Of a stretch of 64,000 nt of DNA, positions 39,328 through 47,863 are shown piece after piece. The notes beneath the pieces were generated by a model that was not told where the DNA came from, made no database searches, and saw nothing but the letters and a program-made list of their open reading frames with translations. The DNA comes from Winogradskya humida (GTDB lineage Bacteria; Actinomycetota; Actinomycetes; Mycobacteriales; Micromonosporaceae), in NCBI RefSeq assembly GCF_016862215.1, contig NZ_BOMN01000031.1, positions 84,984-148,983 of the forward strand, read 5' to 3'. The position numbers and the translations under genes are program-made. Position 1 is the stretch's first letter; each line of letters starts with the position of its first letter.

Positions 39328-40865
39328 GCAGTCGCCTTCAACCAAGCCGGCGTGAATTCGGTCTCGATGAGTTCTGGCCGCCAGGTGGGCTCCCCCGCCT
39401 TGGGCCTCCCTTTCCCGCGCGGGATCACCCGGATGAAGGCGAAGGCCTCTCGCAGGATGGCACGCTGCTCTTCCAGACCCAGTCGATTGAACTCCTCAGA
39501 TTCAGCCTCGATATCGACCACTCTGGCGGCGGCATGACTTCCAGCCTGGGCGAGGGAGTACCTGATGCCGGCTAGCTCCTGGCGGAGCGTCGCAGTGCCC
39601 GTAAGGAGGGCGTCCCGGTCAAGCAGGCCTACGGTCCGATCCTCTACCAGTTCGGCCATCAGCTTTTCGATCTCCAGCGCCCGTCCCTCGAGTGCGCCCC
39701 TGTCGATCGGTAGTGGTTGCGGTCGACACGTTGACCGGCCCATGAGTTCCATCTGTCGGATAAGCCGGGAAACCACCACTTCGTCGGCAAAGTCGAGCGG
39801 AAGCTGGCAATGCCCGCGACTGGCACTCGCGTCCTCAGGGCCCTGGCATACGTAGATCGGAGCGTCACCGCGCTTGCTTGCCCCCATCTTCCCGCCACAC
39901 ACCGTGCAGGTGGCGATCCGGGACAGCAGATTGGCTAGCTTGCCGACCGTGCTGTCCGGCCGTTCGCGGTCTGCAAGGAAGCGGTCCACCGCATGCCAGG
40001 TCGGCTCGTCCACAATCGGCGTCCAGTCTCCGTCGCCCATGATCTCCCCGTACAGGGTCGACTTCGCAATGTTGCGTGGAGCTCGAAGAAGGAACCGCAC
40101 TGCGACGTTGTTCCATCGACCGGAAGGGGCATATACGTTCTTGCGTGGTGCCCTTGGCCGGGCGGTTGCTGCATCGGGCGCGGACGTCCTGAAGCCTGCT
40201 TCGTTCCATTCTCGGGCCACCGTTGTCAGTGCTTTGCCGGCGAGCACGTCGTGATAGGCCTTCAGTACGGCCGCAGCCTCTGCTTCCCTCAGAGTGCCGT
40301 CCATCTCATAGCCGAACGGGCGACGAATCCACTGCGGTGTGCCGTTTGCCACCCGCAGATCGTTCGCCAGTATCTGCCGCTCAGCCTTCCGCTCGACCTC
40401 AGCCGACGCGACAGCTGCCAGGATTCGGGCGACCATGCGGCCTACGTCGTTGGTCAGGTCGATGTCCCCGGTTGCGGTGGCGAGACCGATGCCCCGGTCC
40501 AGCGCCAGATCGATCAAAAACTCCAGGTCCTTGATCGAACGGGGCACCCGATCCAAATGCCAGGCGACGATGAGGTCAGCCTGGCCAGCCTCGATCATCT
40601 GGACTACGCGCCGCCAACCGGGGCGGTCCGCGAGGCGACTGGTGGTGGCTGAGATCGTGTCGTCGACAACCTCGACGACATCCCAGCCACGGGCCAGCGC
40701 AAGTCCTCTACAGGCCTGTTCCTGGCGCTCCAGGCCGGCACTTGCTCCGATCCTGTCCATACTCATGCGCAGGTACAGCACGGCCCGGGGCACTGATGCC
40801 TTGGCGGACGTAGCCCTGATGGCGCGACGCCTGGCCGCGCTATTGACTCGTGACAGTCCTGTCAT
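39279..40865 (-). CDS. Large serine recombinase/integrase
   Basis: This 528-residue protein of the resolvase/large serine recombinase group has a catalytic domain starting AVLYLRMSMDR with Ser35, then the conserved arginine region (DRPGWRRVVQMIEAG and HLDRVPRSIKDLEFL). The recombinase domain follows (PFGYEMDGTL), then a zinc ribbon (CTVCGGKMGASKRG, YVCQG) and a coiled coil. It looks intact. It is convergent with and overlaps the ricT 3' end, and a tRNA-Thr gene lies 157 bases behind its start, so this is probably a residual integrated element at ricT. The ATG 40865 lacks a ribosome binding site, so the message may be leaderless. Confidence 0.92.
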   Translation of the reverse strand: MTGLSRVNSAARRRAIRATSAKASVPRAVLYLRMSMDRIGASAGLERQEQACRGLALARGWDVVEVVDDTISATTSRLADRPGWRRVVQMIEAGQADLIVAWHLDRVPRSIKDLEFLIDLALDRGIGLATATGDIDLTNDVGRMVARILAAVASAEVERKAERQILANDLRVANGTPQWIRRPFGYEMDGTLREAEAAAVLKAYHDVLAGKALTTVAREWNEAGFRTSAPDAATARPRAPRKNVYAPSGRWNNVAVRFLLRAPRNIAKSTLYGEIMGDGDWTPIVDEPTWHAVDRFLADRERPDSTVGKLANLLSRIATCTVCGGKMGASKRGDAPIYVCQGPEDASASRGHCQLPLDFADEVVVSRLIRQMELMGRSTCRPQPLPIDRGALEGRALEIEKLMAELVEDRTVGLLDRDALLTGTATLRQELAGIRYSLAQAGSHAAARVVDIEAESEEFNRLGLEEQRAILREAFAFIRVIPRGKGRPKAGEPTWRPELIETEFTPAWLKATAYASPVPSLSAAPRPS

Positions 40866-40988
40866 GCGACTAGGCTAGAAGTAGCATTTGCTCCCGCGCA
40901 AGTGAGATCAGTTGTTCAATCGGAAAGTTCCGGGTCTCCGCTGGAGCTGCATTCGCTGCGTAATGGCGATGGTCATCTATGAAAAGAA

Positions 40989-41018
40989 GGAAGCCCAGGC
41001 CATGTGACCTGGGCTTCC
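40989..41018 (-). terminator. Hairpin terminator of tRNA-Thr
   Basis: A perfect 11-bp stem, GGAAGCCCAGG with its complement, has a 8-base loop. It lies 4 bases past the tRNA 3' end and is followed in the same direction by a pyrimidine-rich CTTCTTTTC. Confidence 0.85.
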
Positions 41019-41021
41019 TAG

Positions 41022-41098
41022 TGGAGCCGCCTGACGGAATCGAACCGTCGACCTACGCATTACGAGTGCGTCGCTCTAGCCGACTGAGCTAAGGCGGC
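41022..41098 (-). tRNA. tRNA-Thr (anticodon CGT)
   Basis: The acceptor stem GCCGCCT pairs with AGGCGGC, followed by discriminator T and an encoded CCA. The D-arm is TAGCTCAGTCGGCTAGAGC. The anticodon loop is CTCGTAA (anticodon CGT, reads ACG), and the TpsiC arm contains GTTCGATTCC. An AGTGTA on the plus strand (TACACT on minus, 41110-41115) is a good -10 box just upstream. The terminator is at 40989-41018. Confidence 0.97.
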
Positions 41099-41220
41099 AA
41101 CGAACGTTGAGTGTACGGCATGAGCGCGCCGCCGATCGCCACGGGTGGGGTTGCCGGGCGTTTCGCAGGTGGGCGACTTGGCGGGCGTTTTCGTCAGACG
41201 TCCGGACTAAGGTGCCTTGC

Positions 41221-42969
41221 GTGACCGATCACGAGCCGCGCCGCCGTCCACGGCAGCGTTCTGCCGAGGCCGAGCCTTCTACGGCGCGGCGACCCGAGAA
41301 TATGGATCCGCAGCAGCTCGGCTTCACGCCGCAGCGGCCGGTTGGGTGGCTGGCGCCTTTGCTGCTGCTCAACACCGGTCTGCGGGCGTTGCTGGCGATT
41401 CTGTTCGGGTCCTTCCTCGACAAGCGGGAGCTGCAGAACGCCCTCTCCGGGGAGTCGTTCCAGCAGCCGGGCGTCGACGGGGAGTTGTGGTTCGACTACG
41501 TCGCTGACCTGGGCGACGGGTTCGACGCGACGTATTCCATTGCGTACCTGCTGGCGCAGCCGGAGCTGGAGATCGACGGCCGTAAGCTGCCCCGCGGTCA
41601 GGTGCTGCTCATGGGTGGGGATCAGGTCTATCCGCTCGCCAGTGGTGACGGCTATGAGAACCGCATGAAGGGCCCCTATCGTGCCGCTCTGCCCGAGGCG
41701 CCGGCCACGGGACCGCAGCCCACTCTCTTCGCCCTGCCCGGTAACCACGACTGGTACGACGGGCTGACCGCGTTCCTGCGCCTGTTCGCGCGGCGTAAGG
41801 ACGGGCACATCGGCGGTTGGCGCACCCAGCAGCGCCGGTCCTACTTCGCGGTCGAGCTGCCCGCGAGGTGGTGGCTGTTCGCGATCGACGAGCAGTTCGG
41901 GGCGTACATCGACGATCCGCAGTTGCTGTATTTCGAGAAGGCCGCCCGCGCCCTCGGCCCCGATGACCGGGTCATCCTCATGACTCCGTCGCCGACCTGG
42001 GTGAAGGCCGCCAAACGCCCGGAGACGTACGACGCGGTCGACTACTTCATCCGGACGATCCTGGCGCCGACGGGGGCACACGTCCGGCTGCTGGTCTCCG
42101 GAGATCTGCACCACTACGCCCGCTATTCAGGCGAGGACCGGGAGCTGATCACCTGTGGGGGTGGCGGCGCCTATCTGGTCGCCACGCACAACCTCCCGGA
42201 GCGGCTCCAGGTGCCGCCGCCCGAGACCCTGACCCGCAGCGCCAGCCGCAGCCGCGACTACGACCTGGTCACCACGTTCCCCACCAAGGCGGAGTCGCGG
42301 CGGATGAGCTGGGGTGTCTTCCGCAACGTCCCGACCCGCAACCCCGGGTTCACCACCATGATCGGCATCATCCACACCCTGACGATGCTGGCCATGGCGG
42401 GCGTGGCCAGCGAGGGCGGCATCTTCCAGCGCCTCTTCAGTATTCCGCTCGTCATGATGCTGGTCCTGATCCTCGCCGGTGCGGTGCTGTTCGCGCAGCC
42501 TCCGGGCGCCGGTCAGAAGGACCACGCCCGGCACTGGATCCTCGGCCTTCTGCACGGCTTCGCTCAGATCGCTCTCGCCGCCGGTGGCACCTGGCTCTGG
42601 CTCCAGCTGCCGTTCCACGTCTGGTCCTGGCCCGGCCCTCTGGTGGTCGCGGCGATCCTCTACGGGCCGGTCGCCGCGATCCTGGGCACCCAGCTGCTGT
42701 CGCTCTACCTTCTGGTGGCCGGCTTCTTCGACGTCAACACGAACGAGCTCTTCGCCGGCCAGGGCATCGAAGACGCGAAAAGCTTCCTGCGTCTCCACAT
42801 CACTCCCGACGGCACGTTGACCATCTACCCCATCGGTGTGGACCGCATCGCCCGGAAATGGATCCCCGTGCCCCAGGCGGACCCGGAAAAATCCTGGCTC
42901 CGCCCCGCCACCCCGCTGACCCCTCACCTGATCGAGCCCCCGATCGTCATGGACGGGCCCATCCCCTGA
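41221..42969 (+). CDS. Membrane-associated metallophosphoesterase
   Basis: This 582-residue protein has a calcineurin-like phosphoesterase core: MGGDQVYPLASG, LPGNHDWYDG and SGDLHHYARY hold the metal ligands, with GGGGAYLVATH near the end. An N-terminal membrane segment (VGWLAPLLLLNTGLRALLAILFGS is longer than one helix) and a C-terminal block of about five helices (residues ~390-510) anchor it in the membrane. The GTG at 41221 (VTDHEPRRRP) is preferred because the frame upstream overlaps the tRNA promoter. The substrate is unknown. Confidence 0.85.
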   Translation: MTDHEPRRRPRQRSAEAEPSTARRPENMDPQQLGFTPQRPVGWLAPLLLLNTGLRALLAILFGSFLDKRELQNALSGESFQQPGVDGELWFDYVADLGDGFDATYSIAYLLAQPELEIDGRKLPRGQVLLMGGDQVYPLASGDGYENRMKGPYRAALPEAPATGPQPTLFALPGNHDWYDGLTAFLRLFARRKDGHIGGWRTQQRRSYFAVELPARWWLFAIDEQFGAYIDDPQLLYFEKAARALGPDDRVILMTPSPTWVKAAKRPETYDAVDYFIRTILAPTGAHVRLLVSGDLHHYARYSGEDRELITCGGGGAYLVATHNLPERLQVPPPETLTRSASRSRDYDLVTTFPTKAESRRMSWGVFRNVPTRNPGFTTMIGIIHTLTMLAMAGVASEGGIFQRLFSIPLVMMLVLILAGAVLFAQPPGAGQKDHARHWILGLLHGFAQIALAAGGTWLWLQLPFHVWSWPGPLVVAAILYGPVAAILGTQLLSLYLLVAGFFDVNTNELFAGQGIEDAKSFLRLHITPDGTLTIYPIGVDRIARKWIPVPQADPEKSWLRPATPLTPHLIEPPIVMDGPIP

Positions 42970-42974
42970 CACGC

Positions 42975-43007
42975 CGATGGCGCACGGCATGAATCCGTGC
43001 GCCATCG
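42975..43007. terminator. Bidirectional hairpin between convergent genes
   Basis: A perfect 13-bp stem, CGATGGCGCACGG with its complement, has a 7-base loop. It serves the metallophosphoesterase from the left and the PfpI-like gene from the right. Confidence 0.85.
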
Positions 43008-43017
43008 AGAGGCGATG

Positions 43018-43575
43018 CTAGGCGTTCTGCAGGGAGCCCTGGGCGATCTGCTCGAGCAGTGCGGAACAGAAGGCCGGGAGGTCGTCCGGCTTGCGGCTGG
43101 TGATCAGGCCGCGGTCGATGTAGACCTGCTCGTCGATCCAGGTGGCGCCGGCGTTGGCCAGGTCGGTGCGGAGGCTGGGCCAGCTGGTCATGGTCCGGCC
43201 GTCCACCACGCCGGCTTCGATCAGGGTCCATGGGGCGTGGCAGATGGCTGCTACCGGCTTGCCCGCGGTGAAGAAGTCCCGGACGAAACGGATGGCGTCC
43301 GCGTCCAGGCGCAAGAAGTCCGGATTGGCTACGCCGCCGGGCAGTACGAGGGCGTCGTAGTCGTCGGCGCTGGCTTCGCTGACCTGCTTCTCGGCCTGGT
43401 AGGTCGTGGACTTGTCCAGGTGGTTCATGGCCTGGATGGCGCCGGGCCTGAGCGAGACGAGCTCCGCCGTGCCGCCCGCGTTCTCCACGGCCTTGCGGGG
43501 TTCGGTGTACTCGACCTCTTCGACGCCGTCGGTCGCGAGGAACGCGACTCGCTTGTTCTTGAGTGAGGTTGTCAT
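43018..43575 (-). CDS. DJ-1/PfpI family protein (stress protein)
   Basis: This 185-residue protein has a flavodoxin-like fold of the class I glutamine amidotransferase superfamily. The nucleophile elbow AICHAPW places Cys112 next to His113, and the catalytic glutamate lies in DGVEEVE (about residue 19-20), as in PfpI/YfkM/general stress protein 18. Such proteins act as deglycases or proteases in stress defence; which activity applies here is not known. The ATG at 43575 is followed by MTTSLKNKRV. It shares the terminator at 42975. Confidence 0.93.
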   Translation of the reverse strand: MTTSLKNKRVAFLATDGVEEVEYTEPRKAVENAGGTAELVSLRPGAIQAMNHLDKSTTYQAEKQVSEASADDYDALVLPGGVANPDFLRLDADAIRFVRDFFTAGKPVAAICHAPWTLIEAGVVDGRTMTSWPSLRTDLANAGATWIDEQVYIDRGLITSRKPDDLPAFCSALLEQIAQGSLQNA

Positions 43576-43638
43576 GGTCGGTCCCCTGTTCTCTCGGCGT
43601 TACAAGATTCGAGTTCCCGGGGACCGGGGTGGCAAACG

Positions 43639-44115
43639 TCAGAAAATACGGCCCGGGTTGGAGCGGGCCTGGTTGGAACGGGTCTGGGCGTAGGCCTGGC
43701 GGCGGTTGACGAGCTCGCCGCCGTACCAGGCTCCGAAGACCGCGCCGACGAGGGCGAGGAGTTCGACGGCGAAGATGCCGCCGCCCGCGACCCGGTCGGG
43801 GTGGCTCATGCGGAGCATCAGGATGACCGCGAAGAGGATCAGGACGCCCATGTTGGCCAGGCCCTGCAGGACGCCGATGCGCTTTGCCGGGGTGCCGTTG
43901 GGGACGAACATCAGGTCGATCGCACCGGCGACGGCGGCCAGGACCCCGCCGATCAGGCCCGCCACGACGTTCCAGTAGGCGAGGGCGCCCAGGATGTCGG
44001 GGGCGCCGAGAAGGTTGCCGAGGTCGAAGAGGACGGCCATCGAGAACAGGCCTAGCGGGAACATCACGAGCACCGGCTGTACTGCCTGGCCGGCGATTCT
44101 GAGTCGGCTGTCCAT
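43639..44115 (-). CDS. DUF2231 integral membrane protein
   Basis: This 158-residue protein has four membrane helices and starts QAVQPVLVMFPLGLFSMAVL, matching the DUF2231 opening 'HP.LV.FPIG'. A GGGAGG upstream would be too close to a GTG at 44127, so ATG 44115 is chosen. The C-terminus is basic (RRQAYAQTRSNQARSN). Its function is unknown. It lies 63 bases upstream of the PfpI-like gene on the same strand and may be co-transcribed with it. Confidence 0.8.
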   Translation of the reverse strand: MDSRLRIAGQAVQPVLVMFPLGLFSMAVLFDLGNLLGAPDILGALAYWNVVAGLIGGVLAAVAGAIDLMFVPNGTPAKRIGVLQGLANMGVLILFAVILMLRMSHPDRVAGGGIFAVELLALVGAVFGAWYGGELVNRRQAYAQTRSNQARSNPGRIF

Positions 44116-44303
44116 ACTGGTCGTCACCCTCCCCTGGGCTGCTACTCAACGGTCGAGCTCATGCGGTCGAGACGGTCGAGCTCACGCGGTCGAGGTCTGG
44201 CCTACCCGGGTCATGTGACCCCGAAACGCCGGGTCGCCCGCGTCACCGCATCGATGAGGACCGTGATGATCAAAGCTGGGACCTCGGCCGATACGCTGTG
44301 GCC

Positions 44304-44657
44304 ATGGAACTGGCCGCGAAAATTCTGGTGGGCCTCGTGGCCCTCATCCATATCTACATCCTGGTGCTGGAGATGTTCCTCTGGCGGACGGAACGTACGC
44401 GTGCCACTTTCGGTATCACCGCGGAGTTCGCGCAGCAGAGCGCGCCGCTGGCGGCGAACCAGGGGCTCTACAACGGCTTCCTGGCTGCCGGTCTGATCTA
44501 CGGACTGGTCACGGACGGGGTCGACTTTCAGATATTTTTCCTGTGCTGCGTCATCATCGCCGGAATTTATGGCGCGATCACGTCCACCCGCAAAATTCTG
44601 TACGTGCAGGTCATCCCGGGTGCGCTCGCGTTGCTGGCGGTCCTGCTCGCGCGTTGA
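44304..44657 (+). CDS. DUF1304 membrane protein
   Basis: This 117-residue protein with four helices starts at ATG 44304. The family marker is visible in LIHIYILVLEMFLW, followed by ANQGLYNGFLAAGL. DUF1304 proteins are small inner-membrane proteins of unknown role, often near stress genes. It is divergent from the DUF2231 gene. Confidence 0.87.
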   Translation: MELAAKILVGLVALIHIYILVLEMFLWRTERTRATFGITAEFAQQSAPLAANQGLYNGFLAAGLIYGLVTDGVDFQIFFLCCVIIAGIYGAITSTRKILYVQVIPGALALLAVLLAR

Positions 44658-44670
44658 GAGCCGGAGTTGG

Positions 44671-44935
44671 CTTGTATGCAGTCTGCGATATGGCAGGTTG
44701 ATGTGTGGCGGGCTGCCGGATGGCGTGCTGTACTGAGAGCAGGCAATAAGGGCAGTGCCGAAGGCGACTGAAGGAACGGCACCCGGCGGCAACCGGGTGC
44801 CGTTGTCGCCTCTCGGGGCCCTGCGCATTGGGCTTAGCGCGCACAGGAATATCCAGCGAGGCGGGGAAATCTCTCTGCGCCAATGGTGGCTCGCCTTCCC
44901 TCTCCTCGCAAGGAGGCAGGGAGGGGGAATTTGCC
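44671..44935 (+). promoter_or_regulatory. Leader of the first DUF6232 gene (duplicated promoter/leader, copy A)
   Basis: The conserved blocks are CTTGT then TCTGCGATATGGCA (44682-44695) and GTGCTGTACT (44725-44734). A perfect 12-bp hairpin follows: AACGGCACCCGG, loop CGGCAA, CCGGGTGCCGTT (44775-44804). Then come GCGAGGCGGG and AATCTCTCT near 44856-44875. The same blocks in the same order precede the second DUF6232 gene. This looks like a promoter with binding site plus a long structured 5' leader. Confidence 0.55.
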
Positions 44936-45379
44936 GTGCGTATCTACTTCCGCGGGTTCGAAGCGGTGGTGACCAGCGAGCACTTCATCCGTCGCACCAG
45001 CACGACGACCAGGGCCTTTCTGATCCGCGACCTGCGTAACGTCTGCATCACGCGGTCCGGCGTGGCTGCCCGCACCGCGCCGTATTTCTTCGGCGGCGCG
45101 GTTCTGGCCCTGGCCGTGGCCGCACCCATGTGGCAGCTCTCGGCGCCGTCCGCGATCGTCCTGCTGGGGCTCGCGGGCCTCGGTGCGGTCTTCGCGGTGC
45201 TGGCATTGCGTGGCCGGCCGCAGCCCTGGGTGCTCGAGGGGATCTACCACGGCGAGCGGGCAGTCCTCTACGAGTCCGCTGACGAGCGGGTGTTCAACCA
45301 GGTCAGCCGGGCATTGCGGCGCGCGATCGAGGATGGCCGCCCACCCGCTGTCCGGGACGGGTTGTCCGGAGCCGCCTAG
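44936..45379 (+). CDS. DUF6232 family small membrane protein (paralogue A)
   Basis: This 147-residue protein starts at GTG 44936 (RIYFRGFEAVVTSEHF). A beta-rich N-terminus is followed by two helices (APYFFGGAVLALAVAAPMWQ and SAIVLLGLAGLGAVFAVLAL) and a C-terminal beta/alpha part with ERVFNQVSRALRRAIE. It has the same length as paralogue B at 45629 and matches it in the N-terminal region and in VFNQV(S/T)RALRR(A/T)IE. These correspond to the actinobacterial DUF6232 family, with no known function. The leader upstream is duplicated as well. Confidence 0.75.
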   Translation: MRIYFRGFEAVVTSEHFIRRTSTTTRAFLIRDLRNVCITRSGVAARTAPYFFGGAVLALAVAAPMWQLSAPSAIVLLGLAGLGAVFAVLALRGRPQPWVLEGIYHGERAVLYESADERVFNQVSRALRRAIEDGRPPAVRDGLSGAA

Positions 45380-45392
45380 GCCCGTACACCGG

Positions 45393-45628
45393 CTTGTTCG
45401 CAATCTGCGATGTGGCACTTTGAGTGGTGGCGATCTGCTCGGTGGACGTGCTGTACTTCTTGCGAACGGTAAGGGCGGAGATTCGAGAAGAAATCAGAAA
45501 CGGCACCCGGCGGCAACCGGGTGCCGTTGCACTCTCGGACCGCCGTCCCGGCTAGCGAGGCGGGAATCTCTCTCGGCCGTGTCGGCGGCCTTTCTCCCTC
45601 GCCCGCGTCAGGGAAGGGGCCAGCACAG
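45393..45628 (+). promoter_or_regulatory. Leader of the second DUF6232 gene (duplicated promoter/leader, copy B)
   Basis: CTTGT (45393), TCTGCGATGTGGCA (45404-45417), GTGCTGTACT (45448-45457) and an identical hairpin (45499-45528) repeat the order and almost the spacing of copy A: 54-55 bases from CTTGT to GTGCTG, 50-51 from there to the hairpin. The hairpin loop CGGCAA is identical too. A GCGAGGCGGGAATCTCTCT block follows near 45555. Confidence 0.55.
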
Positions 45629-46072
45629 ATGCGTACCTACTACCGCAGCCGTGAAGTTCTCGTTACCGATGAATACTTCGTCTGGCGCGCGTCGACGACC
45701 CAGATCGTCCCCATCGGGGAGCTCCGGGATGTTCGTCTCGTCCGGGGTGAGGCGAGCCGGGTGGGGATCGCCGCGATGGTGGCGACCACCGCCGGACTCG
45801 TCACCCTGGCGGGTGCAAGCTGGGCTGTCATGGGGCAGCTCGCGGGCTACGCGCTGGCCGCCACCGCGACCATGATCGCGGCGGTGGCGGTGCGTTCACC
45901 GCGGCGCCGGGCCACCCGGGTCTGGAATGTCGAGGCGACCCTGCGGGGATCCCGGGTGATCATCTACTCGTCCCCCGATCTCCGGGTGTTCAACCAGGTC
46001 ACGAGGGCTCTGCGCCGAACGATCGAGGTCAACCAGCCCGGTCATGACAGCTATGGCCTGGCCGCTGCCTGA
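45629..46072 (+). CDS. DUF6232 family small membrane protein (paralogue B)
   Basis: This 147-residue protein starts at ATG 45629 (RTYYRSREVLVTDEYF). Its architecture matches paralogue A: a short beta domain, two membrane helices (GIAAMVATTAGLVTLAGAS and GYALAATATMIAAVAV) and a C-terminal DLRVFNQVTRALRRTIEV. The tandem paralogues with duplicated leaders show that the whole cassette was copied. The downstream XRE gene starts 180 bases after its stop. Confidence 0.75.
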   Translation: MRTYYRSREVLVTDEYFVWRASTTQIVPIGELRDVRLVRGEASRVGIAAMVATTAGLVTLAGASWAVMGQLAGYALAATATMIAAVAVRSPRRRATRVWNVEATLRGSRVIIYSSPDLRVFNQVTRALRRTIEVNQPGHDSYGLAAA

Positions 46073-46251
46073 GCCCTCCGCGCCGCCCGGATCGAGCTGA
46101 TCTCACATCGGTTGAATCGTGCGGGGCGCGGTCGGGGACGGGCGAGGTCATGAGTAGCATGACGCGCGATCTCGCTGCTTGCGCACTGGCAAACAGCGAG
46201 GTCGCACGTTGAACATCCGTAGGCTCCGAAAACTTCGACGATGAAGGACTT

Positions 46252-47145
46252 ATGGCTGAGGCTGTCTCGCCGACCGTCGCGCGCCGCCGTGTGCGATTGG
46301 CGCTGCGTGAGGCCCGCGAGTTGCTCTCGCTGACCCAGCAGCAGGTCGCTGACGAGATGGAATGGTCGCTCAGCAAGGTCATTCGGATCGAGAACGGCGA
46401 TGTGACCATCGCGCCGAACGATCTGCGTCCCCTTCTCTCCCGTTACGGGATCAAGGATCGCGATCGCGTCAGTGAGCTCCTCACGGCTGCGAAGATCGCG
46501 CGGACCCGGCAGCGCAAGGCGTGGTACCAGGCGCCGGAATTCCGCGAGATGCTGTCCGATGCCACATTGCGGCTGATCGAGTACGAGGCCGAGGCGGTCG
46601 CCATCCGGTCCTACTCGATCTACTACATGCCCGGCTTTCTGCAGACTCCCGATTACGCGGCGGCCCTGACGGGCAAGTTCGCGGAAGACCTCGGCGAGGC
46701 GCGGGTGCGGGTCCTGTTGCGGACCCGGGAGCAGCGCAGACAACAGCTGATCGCGCGGCTCGACGCGGTGGAGATCTACATTCTGCTCGAGGAGTCGGTC
46801 CTGATGCGTCCCATCGGCGGGCCGGCGATCTTCGCCGATCAGCTGCGGGAGTTGCGCACGGCCGCGAAGAGCGGACAGCTCCACCTGCGGATGCTGCCGT
46901 TCGATTTCGATTACCCGATCGACAACAACGGCACCTATGACCTCATGGCGCTGAGTGGGAGTGACAGCGACAGTGAGATCATGTATCGCGAGAACGGGAT
47001 GACCGACGAGATCGTCGAGGATCGCGCGACCACCGCGCGGCATCGTCTCCGGTTCGAGCACTTGTGGACCTTGGCGGCCGACGAGTCCGACACAATTGGG
47101 CGAGTCGACCAACGTATCAAGGATTTGGAGACAAAATCGCCATAA
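46252..47145 (+). CDS. XRE family regulator with DUF5753-type effector domain
   Basis: This 297-residue protein has an N-terminal XRE helix-turn-helix (LREARELLSLTQQQVADEME, then WSLSKVIRIENG) at residues ~18-50. A C-terminal DUF5753 domain contains YYMPGFLQTPDYAAAL and LLEESVLMRPIGG. This two-domain type is abundant in Streptomyces and Micromonosporaceae and is normally encoded beside a DUF397 protein, as here at 47216. The pairs influence development and antibiotic production and are compared with toxin-antitoxin modules (Scr1/Scr2). Confidence 0.93.
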   Translation: MAEAVSPTVARRRVRLALREARELLSLTQQQVADEMEWSLSKVIRIENGDVTIAPNDLRPLLSRYGIKDRDRVSELLTAAKIARTRQRKAWYQAPEFREMLSDATLRLIEYEAEAVAIRSYSIYYMPGFLQTPDYAAALTGKFAEDLGEARVRVLLRTREQRRQQLIARLDAVEIYILLEESVLMRPIGGPAIFADQLRELRTAAKSGQLHLRMLPFDFDYPIDNNGTYDLMALSGSDSDSEIMYRENGMTDEIVEDRATTARHRLRFEHLWTLAADESDTIGRVDQRIKDLETKSP

Positions 47146-47215
47146 AAGTAGCAAAATAACTTTGATCACGTTCCGCGGTGCGCCAACGGCGGTGCACGAG
47201 AGACCGGAGAAGCAA

Positions 47216-47410
47216 GTGTCAGTTACCGAGATGCCCGAGTGGCGCAAGAGCTCCTACTGCAGCAACGGAACCTGCGTCGAAGTCGCGCAGGTCGCCGACG
47301 AGTACCTGATCCGCGACTCCAAGAGCCCGGCGCAGGCGCCGCTTCGTTTCACCCCTGACGAGTGGACGGCGTTCGTCCGCGGCGTCAACGAGGGTCAGTT
47401 CTCGTTCTAG
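47216..47410 (+). CDS. DUF397 small protein (partner of the XRE regulator)
   Basis: This 64-residue protein starts at GTG 47216. The DUF397 signature is WRKSSYCSNGTCVEVAQ, then YLIRDSKSPAQAPLRF, then TPDEWTAFVRGVNEGQF. It lies 70 bases after the XRE gene on the same strand. In the known Scr1/Scr2-like systems the small DUF397 protein acts with, or is repressed by, the XRE protein. Confidence 0.92.
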   Translation: MSVTEMPEWRKSSYCSNGTCVEVAQVADEYLIRDSKSPAQAPLRFTPDEWTAFVRGVNEGQFSF

Positions 47411-47863
47411 CAGGCCATGGCCGTTCGGGGGCGCTTGCTCGCGATGCTGCACCGGGTGAATCTGGGCGGCCATTGAAATAGATATCGCCGCGCTTTTGAT
47501 CCTCGTGCCCTGGTACCAAAAGCGTCCAAATCCGGCCGGTGAACCGTCCCACGCACGGAAGACGCGTCAAAAGGTGCGCAGAATGGACAAACTAATATGT
47601 CCATTTGTGGTTATTTGCCGCAAATCATCAGCTGGTCGATGATCACTCGCCTACTCACTCCTGCCGCGCGCGGTTCCGGTCACTTAACGTGTATCTCGGG
47701 GAAGCCGTTTGGAGCGGTGGTCCGCAGGGATGCCGCAGGGTAAGGCGAGTTTGTCTTTGGCCGAAAGTCGCTCGCCGGGAATCACGTTCACTCATTGTCA
47801 GTGCCCGCCCGATTCAGCCGGGGTCCCCTTAACGTTGGGTGAGGACTGTGCGGAGGTGACAGC
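47411..47863 (+). other. AT-richer intergenic region with inverted repeat
   Basis: No gene is supported in this 453-base gap between two DUF397 genes. GC content falls locally around 47470-47640. The inverted repeat AATGGACA ... TGTCCATT (47582-47605) is the clearest feature and may be an operator. The remainder up to 47863 probably holds the promoter of the second DUF397 gene. Confidence 0.6.
47582..47605. promoter_or_regulatory. 8-bp inverted repeat in the DUF397 intergenic region
   Basis: AATGGACA and TGTCCATT are perfectly complementary with an 8-base AT-rich spacer (AACTAATA). The spacer contains a TAATAT word resembling a -10 box. This suggests operator binding by a dimeric regulator, possibly the neighbouring XRE protein; no test is possible here. 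Confidence 0.4.

Noticed and set aside
39279..40865. tRNA-integrated prophage
   Set aside because: No phage structural genes or tyrosine integrase are present, and the adjacent tRNA is intact with its own promoter and terminator.
44775..44804. Simple terminator of the DUF1304 gene
   Set aside because: The hairpin lacks a T tract, lies 118 bases from the stop and is repeated identically in front of the second DUF6232 gene, so a leader element fits better, although termination remains possible.
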